A program made the translations under genes and the position numbers. 64,000 nucleotides of DNA from Paenibacillus sp. SY21-1 (GTDB taxonomy: Bacteria; Bacillota; Bacilli; Paenibacillales; Paenibacillaceae): NCBI RefSeq assembly GCF_005222705.1, contig NZ_STGF01000014.1, forward strand, positions 1-64,000. The letters run 5' to 3'. The stretch's first letter is position 1; the number at the start of each line of letters is the position of its first letter. The notes beneath the pieces are model-generated. The model was not told the DNA's origin and did not search any database. It was given only the letters and a program-made list of their open reading frames with translations. Shown here piece by piece: positions 35,401-42,978 of this stretch.

Positions 35401-35825
35401 CGAGAGCGGAATTTATTGCTATGCTTATGAGATTATTTGATTTAAGCGATATGCAAGCATCTACAACGTTAAGCGATGTGAGGCAGGGCGCATGGTATTA
35501 CGATGAAATTGCGACGGCAGCCAAGCTGGGCATCATAAGCGGCAGGCCGGATGGAAGCTTTGGCGTTCATGAAGCGATTAGCCGACAGGAAATGGCAGTA
35601 ATGGCCTACCGTGCGGCGAAGCATGCAGGGCTGGAATGGCCTGATATCCAAGATAGCGAATTCACAGACCGTGAAGATATCGCGGAGTATGCGCAAGCAA
35701 GCGTGGCATCGATGCACGAAGCTGGCATTTTGAACGGCAGAGGAGCTGGCGTTTTTGCTCCAGAAGCCAAGTCTACGAGAGCGGAAGCCGCCGTTGTGAT
35801 TTATCAGATTTTGAAATTGCTGTAA
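29427..35825 (+). CDS. S-layer-anchored multimodular glycosidase, GH30-type
   Basis: 2132 residues. A signal peptide (MAALSLLVAFPVFHV..., cleavage near ASA) is followed by a GH30-like catalytic domain (about 30-545) with the acid/base Glu207 in SPINEPTWDW and the nucleophile Glu355 in WMTEYSIL. It looks closest to endo-beta-1,6-galactanase types, but the subfamily is not certain. Three FN3-like domains (about 550-810), a concanavalin-like domain (about 812-985) and another FN3 follow. Then come three malectin-like modules (from about 1074, 1233 and 1488, with an FN3 before the third). A Thr/Pro tandem linker (1650-1733), a ~180-residue region and three SLH repeats (about 1950-2132) end the protein. 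The SLH repeats bind cell-wall polysaccharide, so the enzyme stays on the surface. Upstream are a cre-like site and a palindromic operator. A terminator follows. Confidence 0.85.
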   Translation: MFKRIGMAALSLLVAFPVFHVPQASAASGTAKAVTIHAGQVFQTIENFGASDAWSFDPIGKEWSEENKERVADLLFSVDKGIGLSSWRFNIGAGSTETDQSIISNPWRRAESFKQTEAGGYDWTKQAGQQWFLEAAKERNVETLIAFSNSPPVWMTKNGHAQPDSSVGSTNLKPEYVDDFAVFLSDVLEYFKNTKGIEFDYISPINEPTWDWNRAGQEGNRYNNEDMKQVIHSLYDELAKRKLDAKISAPDGVEITSLLDDAYYQLFSKSTSADANSKSYNSGANSLNVGKYREYMKDLLGDKDIAGKIDHKIASHSYWSDTVNASKGDRLGYLRELLWQNLQEIDAGARYWMTEYSILGDGGDLSGHGRDLGIDPALMMARTIHYDLAKANASAWQWWTALSKEDYKDGLIYTDYKAPGDEETIYESKMLWGMGNYSKFIRPGAKRIGLQGINDNEPYGLMGSAYLHEQDKTITNVYVNYSNEARPLLINVAELPDNHKVYQLTPYVTSATEDLTRQSKLVPNGDGVFAYVVPPKSIVTLQGDYYPAKEVPGKPDVTSIVPLNKGAMINVKDVPGAQSYKVKFGTKAGELTQESESFADSSFTLRHLLNDTTYYLSVVAVNENGDSTGSSEVAVTPSLQAPRQVTVTPTDGGFAVQLESDPNVPEYVMSWGIASGVYDQSVTVPAAGQLTFKHEISGLSNGTTYYVSVQAKDGEATGPKSAEAAIVPRIEAPRKLIVVPGSDKVQVEFTPVAGAKRYLLERKSDDGEKNEFVDSNAATVSGLSNDQAYTFQVSAEGKGGLGIKTAQVTAVPAHELVIWEDTFDQTDVNARYKQDVSRWSIEQGMLKHSSGGNNQGEISVKDAVIIDGTITAVAKHTSPGADWGIVFRGTDYNHAYSFGFENDSLFLRKNGENLAKLLPFAASNGQIYELKVVLEGSRIQAYVDGELKFDLRDTTYTSGMLGLHSWGDAEFAYMKASRPETAMKSPTLLAAKADDKRVKLTYTEVDGAESYKIKYGTQSGVYTAEAAGEAGHATITGLTNDQIYHFVVEAVQGATSLASNELTATPRAISQPQLMYYVDAGDGSPSVLEDNESFGIYNGIEDQAYGLDPVSGMLWGYVADDGKTWAKSDETDAYRTIRQYDGDENGKGLAYQFALPNGTYKVSVGFDDPWDDANRKMDVVINGNTALANYTIGANKEIKSFDVPVTDGKLSVKVVKRSNTKPMLSWIKVEKELLYYVDAGDSSKTALEEGEEFGVRNSVEDQSYQADPITGFKWGYVADEGKTWANENETKWESVRQYDGNTDGQGLTYKFEVPNGKYKVELGFDDPWDDTNRRMNIQVEGKTLFTDYVIGANRDLKRIVDVEVADGELDIKVIKAAGQKPMISFISVFYDQGTPDVPSIKRVQTGERQATLYFDETLNADYRIEYGTVSGQYTNQADIPGNHKQFTVNELQHNVPYYFVLKTVRGQLVSEASEEVSVTLTGPDDPNMYYFADAGAPVVYEGVTIGIRQSVADQAFGTDTVTGYKWGYVADDNLTWAKSDTSDPYLSVRQYDGNENGKGLAYHFEVPEGRYKVELGFDDPWDFNNRKMDIVIEDNVVLESYAVGDKREIKAFTADVTDGLLEVKLVKRGEDKPAVGWVRVTYVGTIDQPTPTPTGTTEPTATPTPTATTEPTATPTPTATTEPTATPTPTGTTEPTATPTPTGTTEPTATPTPTGTTEPTATPTPTGTTGPTSAPVQAGASPTPSPQAEVKDNGEVVVRPQNVKEGSAAIQLLEATVSEALKRASDGILKIGVNAGEDVQQVVVDIPVAALLDQVSRPEHGIELDLGFVSISISTSMIAKQAENAKTVRVVAARGDVSGLPAATQKKLEGSKVFDFNLEVDGQKVSAFDGKGDVLVVIDDTLQDGADANKLVVYYVKDNGELEIVKNGRYLLESGKMAFRPKHFSQYAVVYEDISYSDVKAGWSKAPIEALAARGIVNGVGADRYAPDGFTTRAEFIAMLMRLFDLSDMQASTTLSDVRQGAWYYDEIATAAKLGIISGRPDGSFGVHEAISRQEMAVMAYRAAKHAGLEWPDIQDSEFTDREDIAEYAQASVASMHEAGILNGRGAGVFAPEAKSTRAEAAVVIYQILKLL
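32646..34353 (+). repeat. three malectin-like modules in the GH30 protein
   Basis: Copies begin at about 32646, 33124 and 33888. Each starts with a YYxDAG motif and contains WGYVADDxxTWA, RQYDGNxxGxGLxY and LGFDDPWDxxNRxM. About 155 residues each; copy 3 is separated from copy 2 by an FN3 domain. They arose by internal duplication and are probably carbohydrate-binding. Confidence 0.75.
34374..34625 (+). repeat. 36-bp tandem repeat encoding a Thr/Pro linker
   Basis: Seven units of 36 bp (12 residues, TPTPTGTTEPTA with G/A variation; the last unit diverges). This is a flexible, probably glycosylated linker between binding modules and the cell-wall anchor. Its composition opens long false frames on the other strand and in other phases. 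Confidence 0.9.
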
Positions 35826-35845
35826 CTTCATTATCATCCTGGAAA

Positions 35846-35889
35846 GCCTGGTCCATGGTCGGTTGAAGACCTTCGGATCAGGCTTTTTT
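35846..35889 (+). terminator. terminator after the GH30 gene
   Basis: GCCTGGTCC (35846-35854) pairs with GGATCAGGC (35875-35883, one G-T pair), followed by six T. Confidence 0.75.
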
Positions 35890-35998
35890 ATGTACAGTTT
35901 GCACGAAGCCGCATTGCTTTGAATGGATGCAATCCGGGCCAAGCCGATATCAACTGATTTCTTGATCCAGCGAGCCGGGAGCGAATTTGCTTCATTCA

Positions 35999-36007
35999 TG
36001 CTATAAT
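35999..36007 (+). promoter_or_regulatory. extended -10 promoter of the sensor kinase gene
   Basis: TGCTATAAT is a perfect extended -10 element (TGnTATAAT) 39 bases before the kinase start codon. No good -35 is present, which extended -10 promoters tolerate. Confidence 0.55.
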
Positions 36008-36045
36008 GCGTAGCAAGAAAGCAGCAACGGAAGGAAGAAAACAGC

Positions 36046-37875
36046 ATGAGGCTTGGCAGACTGTACAGAACTTATTTGAAAAACAACTTGTTCATCAAGA
36101 TGATTCTGTTATTTGCTGCGATAACCATTGCGACTATCGTAACGCTATCCTATATTATGTTCGATGTTATGTCGGGGTCGATTGTGAGAAATGAGCTGGA
36201 CAATCAGAAAAAAGCGATGGAAAGCGTCAGCTCGTTTTTGAACGACAAATATGAGAATGTGCAGTCCTACGTGCTCGATATTTACAGAGATACGTCGCTG
36301 CAAACGAACATCTCGTTTTTTCTGAGCCGGCCGTTCGAGGAGTATGTCCAAAATCGGCTGGATCAATATGTGGCAAGCGACGGAACGGTATCCACCAAAG
36401 GGCTGGACTACTTTGACAACAAAATGGACGATGACCCGGATATCGCGAATCTCATTTTATACAGCATGGATAAGCAGTACTTGTACGTGTTCAAAAAAAA
36501 CAATGTATCCAAGCTGGTTCCGACCAATGCTGCGCGCTCCTACGTTCCAGACTCGATGGCCATGTCGATGGAAAGCGGCAATGTATCGATTCCGAATACC
36601 TGGGTACGCCAAGCGATCGAGCAGGGAGACCCCAAGCTATATTCCATTCGGACGCCGATCAACGATAAGACGACGCTTAAAAATATCGGCTTGCTGCTCG
36701 TCTACTACGAGTCGGATGGCATTGAGCGGGCCCTCGCCAGCTATCGCGATCAGATGCAGGGATATATCGTCGTGCTTAGTCCGGACGGGCAGGTTATTTT
36801 TGATTCCTCGGATCGCTATTACGGGAAGCCTTATCCGTATGCGAGCCAGATCGAAACGTTGAACGAGACGGCTATGCTTGAGGAGGCTTCCTATGTGACG
36901 ACACTGGCCCAGCCGCAGGCGGGGTATACGGTCGTTGGCGTAGCGCCGTTAGCGGAGGTTGCGGCCTCCTATGCGGGTCTTAAGCAGACCATTATGCTGA
37001 TTAGCGCGATTTGCATTGTGGTTGCGCTCGTCATCCCCTCTGTTTTTGTCGTCAACTTTGCCAAGCGCACAAACAAGATTTTGCGTTTTATGCGGAAGGT
37101 GGAGGGCGGCGATCTCAGCGCCCGTATTCAAGATGAGCGCGAAGATGAGCTTGGCCAAATTTCCAGAAGCTTCAACGAAATGCTGGACGAACTGACGCGT
37201 TATATCGACAGCGTGTACAAGGCGGAAATCAAGCAAAAGCACACGGAGCTTGCCGCGCTCCAGGCGCGAGTGAATCCGCATTTTCTCTACAATACGCTGG
37301 AAGTGATTCGGATGCGGGCGTTGTCTCAGGGCGCTACAGATGTGGGGGATATGATCTATAGCCTGTCGGTATTGTTCAAAAGCTACGTTCAGCCGAAAAC
37401 CGTGCATACGCTTAGGGATGAGCTGGAGAACAGCAGGCTGTATCTGGAGCTGTTCCGCATCCGCTACAAGGATAGGTTCGTCTATGACATTAAGTGGGAC
37501 GAGCAGCTCGCGGACTGGGAGATGCCCAGAATGACGCTGCAGCCGCTTATTGAAAATTACATCGTACATGGGCTGAAAGGCAGAAAAGAAAATCAAGCGA
37601 TTCATATTTCGGTGGCGATTGCGGATGAACAATTGCTGATTGCCACCGAGGACAACGGCTCGGGCATCCCTTCGAAAAAGCTTGAAGAGCTGGTTCACGC
37701 CTTGTCGTTGCCGGAGGAGGCGGGGGAATCGTTTGGACTGAGAAGCGTCCATGAACGGGTTAGGCTGCTGTACGGAGGCGAATACGGGTTGAGGCTGGAA
37801 AGCGAGGAAGGTTCGGGAACGAAGGTAACGATTGTGCTGCCCGGCACCAGGGAAAGGTTGGCGGATCATGTATAG
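36046..37875 (+). CDS. YesM-type sensor histidine kinase
   Basis: 609 residues. TM1 (about 17-40) and TM2 (about 313-337) bracket a ~270-residue extracytoplasmic sensor region, probably double-Cache-like. A HAMP domain (about 338-390) precedes the His_kinase domain with phospho-acceptor His412 in VNPHFLYNTLE. A HATPase_c domain follows, with IENYIVHGL as N box and EDNGSGIP and GFGL-like (SFGLRSVHER) G boxes. Such kinases sense extracellular sugars or binding proteins and pass phosphate to YesN-type regulators. The gene overlaps the response regulator by 8 bases. An importer and mannosidase-type enzymes follow, so the signal is probably the matching oligosaccharide. ATG 36046 is preceded by AAGGAAG. 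Confidence 0.92.
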   Translation: MRLGRLYRTYLKNNLFIKMILLFAAITIATIVTLSYIMFDVMSGSIVRNELDNQKKAMESVSSFLNDKYENVQSYVLDIYRDTSLQTNISFFLSRPFEEYVQNRLDQYVASDGTVSTKGLDYFDNKMDDDPDIANLILYSMDKQYLYVFKKNNVSKLVPTNAARSYVPDSMAMSMESGNVSIPNTWVRQAIEQGDPKLYSIRTPINDKTTLKNIGLLLVYYESDGIERALASYRDQMQGYIVVLSPDGQVIFDSSDRYYGKPYPYASQIETLNETAMLEEASYVTTLAQPQAGYTVVGVAPLAEVAASYAGLKQTIMLISAICIVVALVIPSVFVVNFAKRTNKILRFMRKVEGGDLSARIQDEREDELGQISRSFNEMLDELTRYIDSVYKAEIKQKHTELAALQARVNPHFLYNTLEVIRMRALSQGATDVGDMIYSLSVLFKSYVQPKTVHTLRDELENSRLYLELFRIRYKDRFVYDIKWDEQLADWEMPRMTLQPLIENYIVHGLKGRKENQAIHISVAIADEQLLIATEDNGSGIPSKKLEELVHALSLPEEAGESFGLRSVHERVRLLYGGEYGLRLESEEGSGTKVTIVLPGTRERLADHV

Positions 37876-39385
37876 AGTTTTTCTGGTAGACGATGAGCCT
37901 TTTATTATAGACGGGCTTTACGATGTGGTGGACTGGAGCCGATACGGCCTTGAAATTAGCGGCTCCGCGGAGAATGGACGGGAAGCGCTCGAAGCGCTGC
38001 GGGAAACGCCGGCGGATATTGTCATCACGGACATTTCGATGCCGGAGATGACGGGATTGCAGCTGATTCGCGAGCTGCGGGAGCTGAAGCCGGAGCTGAA
38101 ATTTATCGTGCTCAGCGGCTTTAATGAATTTGATTATATTAAAGAGGGGCTGCGCCTCGGCATTGAGAACTACCTGCTGAAGCCGATCAATTTCAACGAG
38201 CTTCAGGAAACGCTGGAGACGGCGGTAGCGAAGCTGCATGCCGAGGGCGCTGACCGCCTGATCCGCGGGCATGATATTCGCATTTTGCGGGACAACATTT
38301 TATCCCGCTGGCTGAGCGGCAGAATTGCTCCGTCCGAGCTGGCCGAACGGGCCGATCTGCTTCAGCTTCGTCTGGATAAGCCTTACATAGTAACGGCTGT
38401 CATTCGCACAAGCGAGCTTCTAAGTGAAGCTAGCGAGGCGGCGGCGCAGATGGAGGAGGAGCATCCGAATCTGGTTTCCTTCGTCGATTTGGATGGCGAT
38501 CTGGTCTTGCTGCTGCTGCTGGACCGTCCGGAGGACGGGAAAATGAAGGCGCTGGAAGCTTTCTCCGACTTGCGGGAGCGAATGGCGTTTGGCAAAATCC
38601 GCATCTCCCTTGGCAGCGTAGAGCACGTTTCGACAGGCGCGCAGAACAGCTATGCTACGGCGAAGAAGGCGCAGGAATATTTTCTCGTGCTGGACCCGCC
38701 CGATTTGATGGATTACGAGCAGCTAACCGATGGCCAAACCGCCAATGAGCATGACTTGATGGCCGACTGGCCGGAGCTTGCGCGGCTGATCGCTGCCAAG
38801 AAGAAGGCTGAGCTGCTTCACAGGGTCGAGGAGCTGTTCATTCGCATTAAGTCGCTGGAGGGCATCACGCCTTCCATGATTAAAAGTATGGCGATCGAGC
38901 TGATGATCCGCTTCAAGATGGAGCTGCGGGACATTAAGCAGTCCGACCATCCGGAGCTTTATCAAGCGGGCTTCGAGCGCGTCATTCAGGCGGAATCGCT
39001 TGAGGAGCTGGCTTCGATTGCCGCCCAAGCGGCGGCAGTAACTGTGGATTCTTTGCTTCGCGACGTCAAAAGTCCGATTATCGCCCAGGTATTGAGCCAT
39101 GTTCACGAGCATTACAACGAGGCGCTATCGCTCAAGACGCTCAGCGGACAGTACAATATTCATCCCGTATATTTGGGCCACTTGTTCTCCAAGGAAACGG
39201 GCGAATCCTTTACGGAGTACATTAACAAATATCGGATTGACAAGGCGAAGGAAATGCTGAAGGATACTTCGCTTAAAGTGCATGAGATCGCGAATCGGGT
39301 AGGATACTATGAGAGCGGTTATTTTTACAAACAATTCAAGAAATACGTCGGTATTTCGCCTACCGATTACAAGGGACTGCTCTAA
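37868..39385 (+). CDS. YesN-type AraC response regulator
   Basis: 505 residues from ATG 37868, which overlaps the kinase stop; upstream in-frame codons lie inside the kinase gene. The receiver domain (1-120) has DDE at 9-11, phospho-acceptor Asp55 in ITDISMP and Lys in LLKP. A ~280-residue middle domain follows. The C-terminal ~100 residues have two AraC helix-turn-helix units (LSLKTLSGQYNIHPVYLGHLFSK and VHEIANRVGYYESGYFYKQFKK). Phosphorylated by the upstream kinase, it would activate the downstream ABC transporter and glycosidases. A terminator-like hairpin overlaps its stop, so the transporter genes may also have their own promoter. Confidence 0.92.
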   Translation: MYRVFLVDDEPFIIDGLYDVVDWSRYGLEISGSAENGREALEALRETPADIVITDISMPEMTGLQLIRELRELKPELKFIVLSGFNEFDYIKEGLRLGIENYLLKPINFNELQETLETAVAKLHAEGADRLIRGHDIRILRDNILSRWLSGRIAPSELAERADLLQLRLDKPYIVTAVIRTSELLSEASEAAAQMEEEHPNLVSFVDLDGDLVLLLLLDRPEDGKMKALEAFSDLRERMAFGKIRISLGSVEHVSTGAQNSYATAKKAQEYFLVLDPPDLMDYEQLTDGQTANEHDLMADWPELARLIAAKKKAELLHRVEELFIRIKSLEGITPSMIKSMAIELMIRFKMELRDIKQSDHPELYQAGFERVIQAESLEELASIAAQAAAVTVDSLLRDVKSPIIAQVLSHVHEHYNEALSLKTLSGQYNIHPVYLGHLFSKETGESFTEYINKYRIDKAKEMLKDTSLKVHEIANRVGYYESGYFYKQFKKYVGISPTDYKGLL

Positions 39386-39409
39386 GTAAATGCGGAGCGG
39401 TCTTTTTTT
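39375..39409 (+). terminator. terminator overlapping the response regulator stop
   Basis: GACTGCTC (39375-39382) pairs with GAGCGGTC (39395-39402, one G-T pair), followed by seven T. It separates regulator from transporter transcription, or attenuates it. Confidence 0.65.
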
Positions 39410-39508
39410 CTTTAATTTGTACCTGATACCTTTAATTTAATGCCTATTTGTAAAAGGGTGAATCCTGTAAGTTTAAATAGACGAAACATTAGGGGAGGAA
39501 ATAACAAG

Positions 39509-40972
39509 ATGAAGAAGAGACGCCTGTTGCCGCTTCTTGCCGCAGTAATGATCGTATCGCTAGTGCTTAGCGCCTGCGGCAGCAACAAGAATGATGCAGG
39601 TTCTGAAGGAACGGCCGAAAAACCGGTGGAGCTGATTTGGTACACCATCGGCACGCCTCAGAAGGATGTTAATGTCGTTATGGATGAAGTGAGCAAGTAT
39701 ACGGCGGAGAAAATCGGCGTAACTGTCAAAATGACGATGATCGATTGGGGCGATTATTCCCAAAAGCTTCAAGTGGCTACAGCTTCCGGCGAGCCGATCG
39801 ACATCATGTTCACATCCTCATGGGCCTTTGATTATGTGCAAAATGCCAGAAAAGGCGCGTTTCTCGCCATCGACGATTTGCTGAAGGAGCAAGGGAAAGG
39901 CATTGTCGAGACGCTTGATCCCGCTTTCCTTGAAGGCTCGAAAATCGACGGTCACAACTACGGCGTTCCAGCCAACAAGGAGCTGCCTGCGCAAGAGGTA
40001 TGGCGCTTCAACAAGCAACTGCTTGATAAATACAATCTGAGCACGGAAGGCATTTATTCCATCGAGAGCCTGGAGCCGCTGCTTCAGACGATTAAAGCAA
40101 ATGAGCCGGACGTATATCCGCTTGCTGTAGACAAAAACCAAGTGCCTTACGTTCCTTACGACTATGTGATCGAAAAGCTTCCAATGGCGGTCTCGCTTAC
40201 CGACGATTCGCTGAAAGTGGTCAATGTGCTCGAAACGCCTGAGATGATCGCTACGCTCAAAACGATGCACAAATATTACAAAGCAGGGTATATTCCTACC
40301 GAGGCTGCAAGCCTGGATTCCCTGACGGATGTTCAGGCAACAGGCAAGTGGTTCATGGACCGTGCAACAAGCCAGCCTTTCGCCGAAAATCTGTGGTCCG
40401 CCAGCTACGGCTACCCGGTCGTTTCCACGCCTGCCAGCGAAGCGCTGATCTACAACTGGTCGGTTATGGGTTCGATGCAAGCTATCTCCGCCAACTCGAA
40501 GTATCCGGAGAAAGCGATGGAATTTTTGAATCTGCTTAACACCGATCCGGTTCTGCGCAACATGGTGGATTCCGGCATCGAAGGCACGCATTACGAGAAA
40601 GTCAGCGACAATGTCATGAAAAATTTGGACAACTCCAAAAATTATGATATGCCTACGTTCTCTCTCGGCAACCTGTTTATTACGTATTTGAACGAAACGG
40701 ACCCTGCGAACAAATGGGAAGCGTTCAAAACGTTTAATGACGCCGGCGTAGAAGCGCCGCTGCTTGGCTTCAATTTCGATACGTCCAAGGTAACGACCGA
40801 AATCGCAGGCGTGCAAAACGTGAAGGAAGAGTTCTGGGCGGCGCTTATGACCGGCACTGTCGATCCTGAACAATATCTTCAACGGGCCAACGAGAAATTT
40901 AAGGCTGCTGGCCTGGACAAAATTCTTGCTGAGGCGCAAAGCCAAATCGATGCTTGGAAAGCGTCGAAGTAA
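39509..40972 (+). CDS. ABC transporter sugar-binding lipoprotein (DUF3502-type)
   Basis: 487 residues from ATG 39509 (AGGGGAGG upstream); the frame is open from 39440. The signal peptide ends in the lipobox LSAC, so the mature protein starts with a lipidated Cys. It has the large two-lobed family-1 solute-binding fold, and the C-terminal ~140 residues match the DUF3502 region common in Paenibacillus oligosaccharide-binding proteins. It would capture glycans outside the membrane for the two permeases that follow. The ligand is likely a mannose-containing oligosaccharide, judged from the GH125, GH38 and GH-A genes downstream; that is inference. A small hairpin lies between this gene and the permease genes. 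Confidence 0.9.
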   Translation: MKKRRLLPLLAAVMIVSLVLSACGSNKNDAGSEGTAEKPVELIWYTIGTPQKDVNVVMDEVSKYTAEKIGVTVKMTMIDWGDYSQKLQVATASGEPIDIMFTSSWAFDYVQNARKGAFLAIDDLLKEQGKGIVETLDPAFLEGSKIDGHNYGVPANKELPAQEVWRFNKQLLDKYNLSTEGIYSIESLEPLLQTIKANEPDVYPLAVDKNQVPYVPYDYVIEKLPMAVSLTDDSLKVVNVLETPEMIATLKTMHKYYKAGYIPTEAASLDSLTDVQATGKWFMDRATSQPFAENLWSASYGYPVVSTPASEALIYNWSVMGSMQAISANSKYPEKAMEFLNLLNTDPVLRNMVDSGIEGTHYEKVSDNVMKNLDNSKNYDMPTFSLGNLFITYLNETDPANKWEAFKTFNDAGVEAPLLGFNFDTSKVTTEIAGVQNVKEEFWAALMTGTVDPEQYLQRANEKFKAAGLDKILAEAQSQIDAWKASK

Positions 40973-40986
40973 GAGAGAATGCAGGG

Positions 40987-41006
40987 GGCGAATGGAGACA
41001 TTCGCC
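40987..41006 (+). other. intercistronic hairpin between binding-protein and permease genes
   Basis: A perfect 8-bp stem GGCGAATG/CATTCGCC with a GAGA loop follows the binding-protein stop by 14 bases, then a weak TTCTTCT. It may protect the upstream mRNA or cause partial termination, giving more binding protein than permease. Confidence 0.55.
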
Positions 41007-41040
41007 TTCTTCTATTCCATGAGAGGTGAGGGATGAACCT

Positions 41041-41979
41041 GTGAAAGCCATCGGGCGATTTGTCAAAGACATCGGAAGAAACAAAATGCTGCTGCTAATG
41101 GTGCTTCCGGCGACGTTATGGTTTTTTTTCTTTTCCTACCTGCCAATGGCGGGTATGGTCGTCGCATTTAAGGAATACCGCTACAGCAGGGACGGCTTTC
41201 TGGCCAGCATTCTGGAGAGCAAGTGGGTCGGGCTGCAAAACTTCAAGTTTCTGTTCAGCACGAACGATGCTTATATCATTACCCGCAACACGCTTTTATA
41301 TAATATCGTCTTTATTGTTCTTGGGCTTGTGCTTGCCGTCATTATGGCGATAGTGCTGTCTGAAATCATGAACAAACGGCTGGCCAAGCTCTACCAGACG
41401 GGCATGTTCCTGCCTTATTTTCTTTCCTGGGTAATCGTCGGCTATTTTGTGTTCAGCTTCCTTAGCGTGGACCGCGGAATGATGAATCAAATTTTCACCT
41501 CGCTCGGCTGGGACCCGATAAGCTGGTACAATAATCCGACGTATTGGCCGATTATTATCATTCTGGTCTTTCTGTGGAAAGCGGTCGGCTACAACAGCGT
41601 CGTGTATTTGGCTGCCATAATGGGGATTGACAAATCGTTGTACGAGGCGGCGATGATCGACGGAGCCAACAAATGGCAGCAAATTCGCAACATCACCATT
41701 CCGCTGCTTGCGCCGCTGATGACAATTCTGACACTGCTGGCAATCGGCAAAATCTTTTATGCGGACTTTGGCTTGTTCTATCAAGTTCCGCGCGATTCCG
41801 GCTCGCTGTATTCCGTAACGAATGTAATCGACACTTATGTATATAGAGGCTTGAAATCAACCGGGGAAATCGGCATGAGCACGGCTGCCGGCCTGTATCA
41901 ATCTCTGGTCGGGTTTATTCTCGTTATTACCTCCAATGCCGTGGTAAGAAGATTCAACAAGGACAACGCGCTGTTCTAG
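41041..41979 (+). CDS. ABC sugar transporter permease (LplB-like)
   Basis: 312 residues from GTG 41041, which follows GAGGTGAGG; the frame is open from GTG 41026, which overlaps that site. Six membrane helices and the cytoplasmic EAA loop (EAAMIDGANKWQQIRNITIP) mark a MalF-type permease that contacts the ATPase. It pairs with the downstream permease. No ATPase gene is in the locus; such systems usually share an MsmX/MsmK-type ATPase encoded elsewhere. Confidence 0.92.
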   Translation: MKAIGRFVKDIGRNKMLLLMVLPATLWFFFFSYLPMAGMVVAFKEYRYSRDGFLASILESKWVGLQNFKFLFSTNDAYIITRNTLLYNIVFIVLGLVLAVIMAIVLSEIMNKRLAKLYQTGMFLPYFLSWVIVGYFVFSFLSVDRGMMNQIFTSLGWDPISWYNNPTYWPIIIILVFLWKAVGYNSVVYLAAIMGIDKSLYEAAMIDGANKWQQIRNITIPLLAPLMTILTLLAIGKIFYADFGLFYQVPRDSGSLYSVTNVIDTYVYRGLKSTGEIGMSTAAGLYQSLVGFILVITSNAVVRRFNKDNALF

Positions 41980-42006
41980 CTCAGGCAGCCTGTCAGGAAA
42001 GGAGAG

Positions 42007-42930
42007 ATGGCTGTGGCCGCTCTGACGAAACGAAATCGCGATTTCCATCAATTAACGCCCGTTTGGAACGTGCTCTTTAATTTGTTTGCCGGGATATTCA
42101 GCTTCCTGTGCGTGTTTCCGTTTCTGTTTGTCGTCATTATTTCCTTCACGAACGAGAAGACGCTGGCCGCCAATGGCTATCGGCTTATACCGGAGCAATG
42201 GAGTCTGGAGGCTTACCGTTACATTTTCAAAGCGGGGGATCAGCTGCTTCGCTCCTACGGCGTGACCATTCTAATCACGATTGTAGGAACGGTGATCGGC
42301 GTAGTCGCCATCGCCTTGTTTGCTTACGCGATTTCGCGCAAAAACTTTAAATACCGGAATTTTTTCGCTTTTTACGCTTTCTTTACGATGCTTTTTAACG
42401 GCGGTCTTGTGCCGACTTATATCGTGGTCACCCAACTGCTGGGCATGAAGGATTCGCTGTGGGCGCTTATCCTTCCGCTTGCGGTGAACGCCTTCTACAT
42501 TATGATCATGCGTACCTTCTTCTCGACGTCCGTACCGGATGCGATTGTGGAATCGGGCAAAATCGACGGCGCGGGCGAGTTCGGCATCTTTTTCAAGCTG
42601 GTGCTCCCGCTTTCGCTGCCGGGCCTGGCTACGATTTCGCTGTTCAGCGTGCTTGGCTATTGGAACGACTGGTTTAATGCCTTGCTGTATATCGACAACC
42701 CGAATCTGGTGCCGCTGCAATCGATGCTGATGCGAATCGAGAACAGCATGCAGTTTATTTTGCAGAACGCCCAGAATGCATCGATCAGCACGGGGCTGCT
42801 GCAGTCCATGCCGCAGGATACGTCCCGCATGGCAATGGTCGTGCTGGCGACGCTGCCGATTATTTTCGCTTATCCGTTTTTCCAGCGCTACTTCGTTCAA
42901 GGTCTGACGATTGGCGCTGTCAAAGAGTAA
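42007..42930 (+). CDS. ABC sugar transporter permease (LplC/YtcP-like)
   Basis: 307 residues from ATG 42007; the AAAGGAG site at about 41998-42004 sits very close to that ATG, so GTG 42013 may be the true start. Six membrane helices and the EAA-type loop (VESGKIDGAGEFGIFFKLVLP) identify the second, MalG-type permease subunit. The C-terminus ends RYFVQGLTIGAVKE, typical of the group. It completes the membrane channel with the preceding permease. Confidence 0.92.
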   Translation: MAVAALTKRNRDFHQLTPVWNVLFNLFAGIFSFLCVFPFLFVVIISFTNEKTLAANGYRLIPEQWSLEAYRYIFKAGDQLLRSYGVTILITIVGTVIGVVAIALFAYAISRKNFKYRNFFAFYAFFTMLFNGGLVPTYIVVTQLLGMKDSLWALILPLAVNAFYIMIMRTFFSTSVPDAIVESGKIDGAGEFGIFFKLVLPLSLPGLATISLFSVLGYWNDWFNALLYIDNPNLVPLQSMLMRIENSMQFILQNAQNASISTGLLQSMPQDTSRMAMVVLATLPIIFAYPFFQRYFVQGLTIGAVKE

Positions 42931-42978
42931 TGCAACTAACGATAAACGGTTAATGACCGATCTGGAGGAACCCCATCT

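Noticed and set aside
39818-40945. 375-codon open frame opposite the binding-protein gene
   Set aside because: Shadow of a convincing lipoprotein gene; translated sequence is Arg/His/Val-rich without motifs.
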